The notes beneath the pieces are model-generated. The model ran no database searches. It saw only the letters and a program-made list of their open reading frames with translations, and was not told where the DNA came from. A program made the position numbers and the translations under genes. Of a stretch of 64,000 nucleotides of DNA, positions 58,281 through 64,000 are shown one piece after another. The stretch is from Panagrolaimus kolymaensis. Lineage: Eukaryota > Nematoda > Chromadorea > Rhabditida > Panagrolaimidae. The DNA is taken from positions 434,001-498,000 of the forward strand of contig JAJQJQ010000004.1 of the NCBI GenBank assembly GCA_028622995.1. Direction: 5' to 3'. Position 1 is the stretch's first letter, and each line of letters starts with the position of its first letter.

Positions 58281-59194
58281 CTATTCTTCATAACCATATC
58301 CAATTTTGTCTTCTTTCGGATAGGTAACTTTGCATCGCGGTAGATTGAGTTTTAGTTGACGAAGCACTGCTGGTCGATTAACAACGTAGGGGAGAAAGTA
58401 AAAATGGATTCGTTTCAATGCAGTGAGTTTAATCAACCATGGAACCATGGCATCAGAGAGCCAAGGATTGAAACAAACTTCCTGAAGAAAAAAAAAAGAG
58501 ATGTTAAAGATTTGTGCAAAGTTTACAACAACAACAAAAAATATTACCAAATCTTCCAATGTTTTTGCTGCTCTTCCTAATGATAACAACTTGATAGCTT
58601 CATTGGTGAAATAATCACAATGATTTAATTTTAATATTTTAACTTGACGACATTCTGTAAAATAATTAAAACCTTCATTTGATATTGCCGCATCACTTCC
58701 ATCAACTTCATCAATAAATACTTGAGGAACATGTTTCCATCGTAATTCAAATTTTTCATTATTTAATAATTCATTTTTTCTTAACAATGGTAAAGGTTTT
58801 ACAATCTTAGGTAATTTCCTCAGATCAAACCCATGTGATTTAACAAAAGCTTTCATTTCTCGTATTCTTGTAATTTCGGTTCCATCCGACATCTTCACAT
58901 AATTCGCGCCACATTCCATTAACCATTCTAAACATGCTAAATCGGGACCTAATATTGCTACTCTTTCTGGTTTAAAGCTAAAAAAGGATATTTATAATAT
59001 GTGTTAGTAGAGTAATTCATTATCAAATGATTTTACCTATTCGAAGTATTTTCAGCAATTCTTCTTCGGATACTGTAGATTTCAAACTTAGGCATATTTT
59101 CTAAAATTTTAAAAATCCAAAGGTTTCTTTGTTGGGTGAAATTTGAGGTTGATGGTAAATGAAAACCCGCATTCCTACTTAGACTTCTGAGCAT
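58281..59194 (-). CDS. DMAC2L: ATP synthase subunit s / DMAC2L-like LRR protein
   Basis: The exons are 59194-59037, 58977-58548 and 58481-58281, giving 262 residues. The N-terminus is basic and Ser-rich (LRSLSRNAG...), fitting mitochondrial import. The signature 'GPDLACLEWLMECGANYVKM' matches GPDRAASEWLLRCGA of ATP5S/DMAC2L. After it come leucine-rich-repeat-like segments: 'CRQVKILKLNHCDYFTNEAI', 'LEDLEVCFNPWLSDAMV' and 'LTALKRIHFYFL'. This family is linked to ATP synthase (factor B) and complex I assembly. It lies 175 bp downstream of TRMT5 on the same strand. DMAC2 is the alternative paralogue assignment. Confidence 0.82.
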
Positions 59195-59369
59195 TTTAAT
59201 GATATCTTCAAGAAAATGAGAGAAATAAGATTGAGCACAAAAACAACCAACAACAAAACAAGAGATTAAATATGGAAAACCAATTTCAAATAAGCATCAA
59301 TGTTACAAAAATTAAAACGAGTCATTTATTTTCTAACAAACAAACACAACTTAACAAAATATACTATCT

Positions 59370-60932
59370 TTAAATTTCCTCAAGTAAATATTCCCATGGA
59401 AGAGTGAAGGTTACACAATACATTTCTTTTCGACCAGCCACTGTTCGAACATTATGAGTTTCATCCATTTCAAGATGCCATAATTTGAGCTTTTCTCTAA
59501 TTAATCTTGTTGCTTCGGTTGCATACCATTCTTGAGGAACATCTTCATGAGCTTTGACAAACATATGACAATGAACAATAAATTTATGAGGCTTCAGTTT
59601 ATCGATGGTTATTTTCTGAGAATATAAGAGTCCACGAACGTTATAAAGAAATTCGATAGCAATCGCTGGTAAATTCATGATTGAATGAAATGATAAAGGC
59701 TTTGAGGTTGAAGAAGAAGCATATGAAATAATATTTGGTCCAATAACTTGAGAAATAAAATCAGCTGCATCCAAAGTGAAAATTTCGATTGAATCTTTTT
59801 TGATCTAAAACTTCGTCATTTCATTGATATAAAAAAGTTTAAAAAACATACATGATTGAGTTTAACATTTTCTTCCATATAAAAAGTTGAATAAGGATTT
59901 TTATCATTTGCAAACACTTTCACAACTCCCTTTCTTGCAGCAGGTAAAGCAAAGGGTCCAACACCAGCAAAGATATCAAATATCACTGAATTTGCGTCTA
60001 ATTTCTTTACAATTCTTCCATGTTCATTTCCTAATCGGCTGTTCCAAAACACTTTCTTAAAATCTAATTTGTATGTCAATCCTTGTTCACTCATTTTTGT
60101 TACAAATTCTTCTTCACCTGCCAAAAGTTCCATATCAAATGAACGAAATTCAGTTGCAATTGAATCAGTCTTATTCACAACAGTCCTAAAAATTTGGTGA
60201 GATGATTATTTATTTAAGGAATATTAAAACTTTTACTTCGCCCATAAGATTTTATCAAGCAATATTTCTCCAATCACTTTCTTATATGGCAAAAGTTCGT
60301 CTCTCAAATTCAAATGTGCAATATGACCAACTTGACTATAACCTCTAAATTCAATCTCTTCTGGCAATACAGCTTTTAAACATCGTTTGACATCCCAATT
60401 ATCATAATCCAGTTCCATTTCAGTTGATGTAAATTCAGGTTGAATTCCAGTAACATTGTTGATGGCTTCACATATTTGAGCTTTTGAACCATCGTCTATC
60501 AATTCAGGATTAAATAAGATTAATTTTTCATCTGGAATTTTACCATCAGAAATGGGCTAAAAAAAGAAACTAAAATAAAAGAGAAGAAAAAGAAGAAATC
60601 ATCAAACCTTTATTTTATGAAATTTTTCAATGGTTGTATTTTTGATTAGCTTCAAACCAATAATTTTTCCAATAAGTTTTGTCGGTATGGTAATACTTGG
60701 AAATGTAATAATTTTTCTAAAAAACGATGGACCATCAAAATTGAATATAATGAAGATAAATAAAAGCTAACCTAAATTTATTTCGATCAAGTTCAGTCAT
60801 TCCGCGAACATCTTCCGGTGGAATAAGCAGCATACATTTTCCATTAACAATTTGAGGCATTGTTGCAATCATAAATTTTTGATAAATAAAAATTTGAGAT
60901 GCTGTAAACTTTTTTAGAATAAAAAAATGCAT
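59370..60932 (-). CDS. TRMT5: tRNA (guanine37-N1)-methyltransferase TRM5
   Basis: The exons are 60932 (or 60872)-60772, 60716-60608, 60556-60237, 60185-59852 and 59804-59370, giving 432 residues from the ATG at 60872 or 452 from the ATG at 60932. The longer start adds a basic, hydroxyl-containing leader (HFFILKKFTASQIF) suited to mitochondrial import. Trm5 is often dual-targeted. Motifs: 'FRGYSQVGHIAHLNLRDELL', 'DFKKVFWNSRLGNEHGRIV', SAM motif I 'IFDIFAGVGPFALPAARKG', 'FANDKNPYSTFYMEENVKLN' and catalytic 'NLP' in 'IMNLPAIAIEFL'. It makes m1G37 next to the anticodon and prevents frameshifting. Confidence 0.94.
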
Positions 60933-61372
60933 ATAAAAAGCTGATTGGTTATTTTTTTTGTCTATGAAAAAAAATTTTGCTGAAGGTTATTTATTGCTTT
61001 ACACTTTTTGAATTTCCCTCAATTTCCTGGTTTTCTAAAGCGATTTGCCAAAGCTCGGCGCAAATGGCGCGAGAACGAAAATGTTTGGAGTAAGCAGTTT
61101 CAGCAACAAATAAAAAATGTAAAAGTTGTTTGTTTGTTTTTTGCATAAATAAATAACTACGAGAAACTCACTCTTGCTGCTAATTTTAATTTAATGATTT
61201 TTTAAATGTTGAAACATTGTTAAATGACGTAATAAGCATTATTTCGTAAGATTGAACTTTAAGGCGTGGTTTTTTTTCCTTCCTCGATTGTTTCATTGAT
61301 ATATTTCCGCGATGACTATGTCTCTCATTTATAAAATCCATTAACTCGTTATTAATCTTTCTCATTTTTCAG
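60933..61372. other. Divergent intergenic region TRMT5/BANF1
   Basis: About 460 bp shared promoter space. A TATA-like 'tttataaaatcc' lies near 61329-61340, and a splice acceptor 'ctcatttttcag' ends at 61372, 23 bp before the BANF1 ATG. No other gene. Confidence 0.5.
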
Positions 61373-61395
61373 TTTACTTTTATCTTCCTCTAATA

Positions 61396-61716
61396 ATGTC
61401 GACATCAGTGAAGCATCGTGAATTTGTTGCTGAACCTATGGGTGATAAACCTGTGACTGCTATAGCTGGTATTGGTGAAACCTATGGAAAGAAACTCGAC
61501 GATAAAGTTAGTTGTATCTTTTATTTGCAATAAGTTCTTATTTTTTTGATATTTCAGGGTTATGACAAAGCTTACGTGCTTCTTGGACAATTCCTTTTAC
61601 TCAAAAAAGATGAAGAACTCTTTATTGACTGGCTGAAAGAAGAAGTTGGAATTAGTGCTAATCATGGTAAATCAACGGCTGCTTGTCTCAAAGAATGGAC
61701 TGAACAATTCATGTGA
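61396..61716 (+). CDS. BANF1: Barrier-to-autointegration factor BAF
   Basis: The exons are 61396-61506 and 61558-61716, giving 89 residues, exactly the usual length. It starts [20 protein letters not shown] and contains the helix-hairpin-helix DNA-binding motif '[12 protein letters not shown]', '[17 protein letters not shown]' and the end '[14 protein letters not shown]'. BAF is a dimeric DNA-bridging protein that binds LEM-domain proteins and lamin, and is needed to reassemble the nuclear envelope. Ser/Thr residues 2-4, the VRK1-type phosphorylation site region, are kept. Confidence 0.97.
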
Positions 61717-62094
61717 AAAAAATATACCTTTCTTTTTTTTGTTACCTCTTTTTGTTTTTTTTTGTTATCCTTTCTAAATATAGAGTGTTTTCTTATTTAT
61801 ATGTTTTTGATTGAAGAATAAAATAAAGTCCAAATCTTGATTTTTTACTTGTTTTTGACTCTTTTTATATTCGCTTCCGACACGAAGTGTGTGTCTTTTC
61901 CCATGCATTCGACTCGCGTCCCGCGATTGACAAAGCAGCCAAAGAAAAATTGTTTTTGCTGCTGCTTTTTTTCGTTTTGTCTTTTGATAAATAACCCATC
62001 TTTGATTGAGTGTAGCTGTTTTGATTTTAACTTTTTCACGTTCAATTTGTTGCATTTATATTTTTGTTTTTCAACGTAAAGTGTAGCAGCAAAC
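61717..62094. other. Intergenic region BANF1/DGAT1
   Basis: 378 bp. Poly(A) signals (aataaaataaa) of BANF1 lie at about 61818. Overlapping ORFs on both strands are not convincing. Same-strand spacing leaves room for an independent DGAT1 promoter. Confidence 0.5.
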
Positions 62095-63939
62095 ATGACG
62101 GGAGGTTCAACAGATATACGTAAACGACGCTCGCCATCTTCTTCATCAAGTTCAGAAGCAACTCGTAAACCAGCTAATTTAAAGAAGGAGAAAGCTTCAC
62201 AGCCACCAGATCAACCATGTCATTCACCTCAAGATTCTTTACTCAGCAGTACTTCGGGATACACAAACTTTTGGGGATTCTTTAACTTGGCTATGCTTCT
62301 TTTGGTATGTTTGTTTCTTCGCTTGTTTGAATGCTCATAAATAATAACTTTGCTTTAGATTGTTTCAAATGGTCGAGTTGCGTTAGAGAACTTCATCAAA
62401 TATGGAATTCTGATTTCACCAATTCAATGGATAAACGCTTTATCAACAAATATTTGGAGTTGGCCAAACTTGGTTATGATCCTCTTCTCAAACATTACTG
62501 GTCTTTTGGTGTTACTTACTGAAAAATTACTCGGTATGTTTTTGAACATTAACTTTTACTTTAAAAACTTGAATCTTTAGCAAAGAAATGGATTAGCCAA
62601 AAGATTTCTGTTATTTGGTACATAACATTAATCTCAATTCACGTTATCCTTCCTGTTCTTGTTACTTTATGGCTCAAGGTAAATCTTTTATAACTACTTA
62701 TTCGTATACTTAATGAACGCAACTATCTTTAGGGTAATCCACTTTTTGCTTCCATGGCTTTATCTGTTATTGTTGTTGAATCTTTGAAACTCGTCTCTTT
62801 CATTCACGTCAATTACTGGTGTCGATGTGCTCTTAAATCTGGTGATAAACCCAAGAATATATATCCTTCAAATTTGACTCTATCAAACTTTTATTACTTC
62901 ATGTTTGCTCCAACTCTTTGCTATGAACTCAAATTTCCTCGAACTCCTGGTCGTCGATATCGTTTCATCATCAAACGTGCAGCTGAATTTTGTTGTTTTT
63001 CCGTTCTTGGAGTTGCACTTTGTCAACAATGGGTTATACCAATAGTCAAAAATTCTATGGGAACTCTTTCTGATATGAATATTTTTGGTCTTATTGAACG
63101 CCTTTTCAAACTTGCTGTTCCTAATCACATCATTTGGCTTCTATTATTTTACACAATCTTCCATTCAGCTTTAAATCTTCTTGCTGAAATTCTTCGATTT
63201 GCTGATCGAGAATTCTATCGTGATTTTTGGAATGCTGAAACAATTCAATATTTTTGGTAGGTTTTGTTCTCGGGCTTGTTCCACCCACTTGCCTGATTCA
63301 TAAAGTTTTTGTCTTTAATTACATTTATTTTTAGGCAAACATGGAATATTCCCGTTCATCGATGGTGTGTTCGTCATGTTTACAAACCTTTGGTTCATAA
63401 TGGCTACTCTCGTCTAACTGCTTCTGGTGCTGTGTTTCTCATTTCTGCCATATTCCACGAATACTTAGTTTCTGTTCCACTTCATCTATTTCGACTTTGG
63501 GCTTTCTGGGCTATGTTAGCTCAAATTCCTCTCAATATTCTCACTGACAAAGTCCTTAAAGGTGGACGAGCTGGAAACATAGTCGTATGGTTATCACTTC
63601 TCGTTGGACAACCCATGGCAATTTTGGTAAAGCTTTTATTTAGTTTTTGAAACGATATTATGATATGTGCTGGCAGCCATCTAACGACATTAGCCATCAG
63701 CAAATTTTGTGAAATCTAAAACCAAATCTTTTCAAACGTGTTTGAATTGGACGCTCTCTTGTCGCGAACAGTATCATGTTATTGAATTTTTAGGCTGCCA
63801 GCAAGAGATATCACTTGTCAACAATTTTTACTTATTCATTCATTCCTTCATTTTTTAGATGTACGTTCATGATTGGTATTACTTGAATTATCCTCTATCT
63901 CTTCAAGCCAATGCAACTGAAAATTTGCCTCCAAATTAG
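62095..63939 (+). CDS. DGAT1: Diacylglycerol O-acyltransferase 1 (MBOAT family)
   Basis: The exons are 62095-62304, 62359-62533, 62581-62678, 62733-63256, 63335-63626 and 63859-63939, giving 459 residues, close to the family's usual 480-520. The N-terminus is Ser/Lys-rich and cytosolic, followed by 8-9 membrane segments. Signatures: 'FYYFMFAPTLCYELKFPRTP' (FxxxPTLCYxxxFP), 'REFYRDFWN' (FYxDWWN, with W to F in the middle), 'PVHRWCVRHVYKP' (HKWCIRH) and the catalytic-His segment 'ISAIFHEYLVSVPLHL'. It makes triacylglycerol from diacylglycerol and acyl-CoA in the ER. The gene ends 61 bp before the window edge. The last intron holds a short inverted repeat. Confidence 0.96.
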
Positions 63940-64000
63940 ATTTTACGTTTTTATTAACTTCTTAAATTTTTTAACTTGTAGTATTTTTTCAAGCGGGTTA

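Overview
The window is AT-rich nuclear eukaryotic DNA and most likely nematode. Introns are tiny (mostly about 45-60 nt) with T-rich TTTTCAG or TTTTTAG acceptors. Several start codons sit just downstream of a strong splice acceptor, as in spliced-leader trans-splicing. The gene set also fits: a MIG-18-like secreted protein, an ANMT/NNMT-type methyltransferase, a CRAL-TRIO+GOLD protein, small 'KCYQ' Ly6-like GPI proteins and double-cysteine CUB proteins. Species cannot be fixed from sequence alone. All gene models were spliced by hand from GT/AG signals and open phase. Each recognised gene sums to a whole number of codons.

Layout. 1-5748 and 10845-11395 are one satellite array (157- and 152-bp monomers, with a 2310-bp higher-order duplication), split by a 5.1-kb Ty3/gypsy LTR retrotransposon (5749-10844; 284-bp LTRs differing at one base; 5-bp target duplication). 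11.5-15.1 kb holds an orphan multi-exon gene, an ALG5-like fragment touching its stop codon, and an OPA3 homologue (-). 16.1-25.5 kb is conserved housekeeping: ATG9, RRP36, a CRAL-TRIO/GOLD lipid-binding protein, a U6 snRNA gene, and an ANMT-type methyltransferase (-). 25.5-28.1 kb is a long intergenic stretch ending in a 245-bp palindromic MITE, followed by PSMD3 (proteasome lid Rpn3), whose N-terminal part is missing. 30.4-40.0 kb has a 53-codon mini gene, a MIG-18-like secreted protein, a two-CUB secreted protein (-), an unrecognised 629-residue gene (-) and a one-CUB secreted protein.

40441-47499 is a decayed mobile element of unusual make-up. It is flanked by TA dinucleotides and has about 261-bp terminal inverted repeats. 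Inside are remnants of a C48/Ulp1-like protease and of the N-terminal half of a Helitron Rep protein. Helitrons classically lack inverted repeats and target duplications, so this is the most intriguing object in the window.

47.9-64 kb carries a chromodomain protein with an 18-nt microexon, three tandem Ly6-like genes interspersed with decayed sequence, then on the minus strand TRMT5 followed 175 bp later by an ATP5S/DMAC2L-like gene (possible operon), then BANF1/BAF and DGAT1 on the plus strand.

Functionally this is a mixed neighbourhood: autophagy (ATG9), ribosome biogenesis (RRP36), proteasome (PSMD3), mitochondrial and tRNA biology (OPA3, DMAC2L-like, TRMT5), lipid storage (DGAT1), chromatin (BAF, chromodomain) and secreted or surface proteins (CUB, MIG-18-like, Ly6-like). 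It is interrupted by three mobile-element systems and one satellite.
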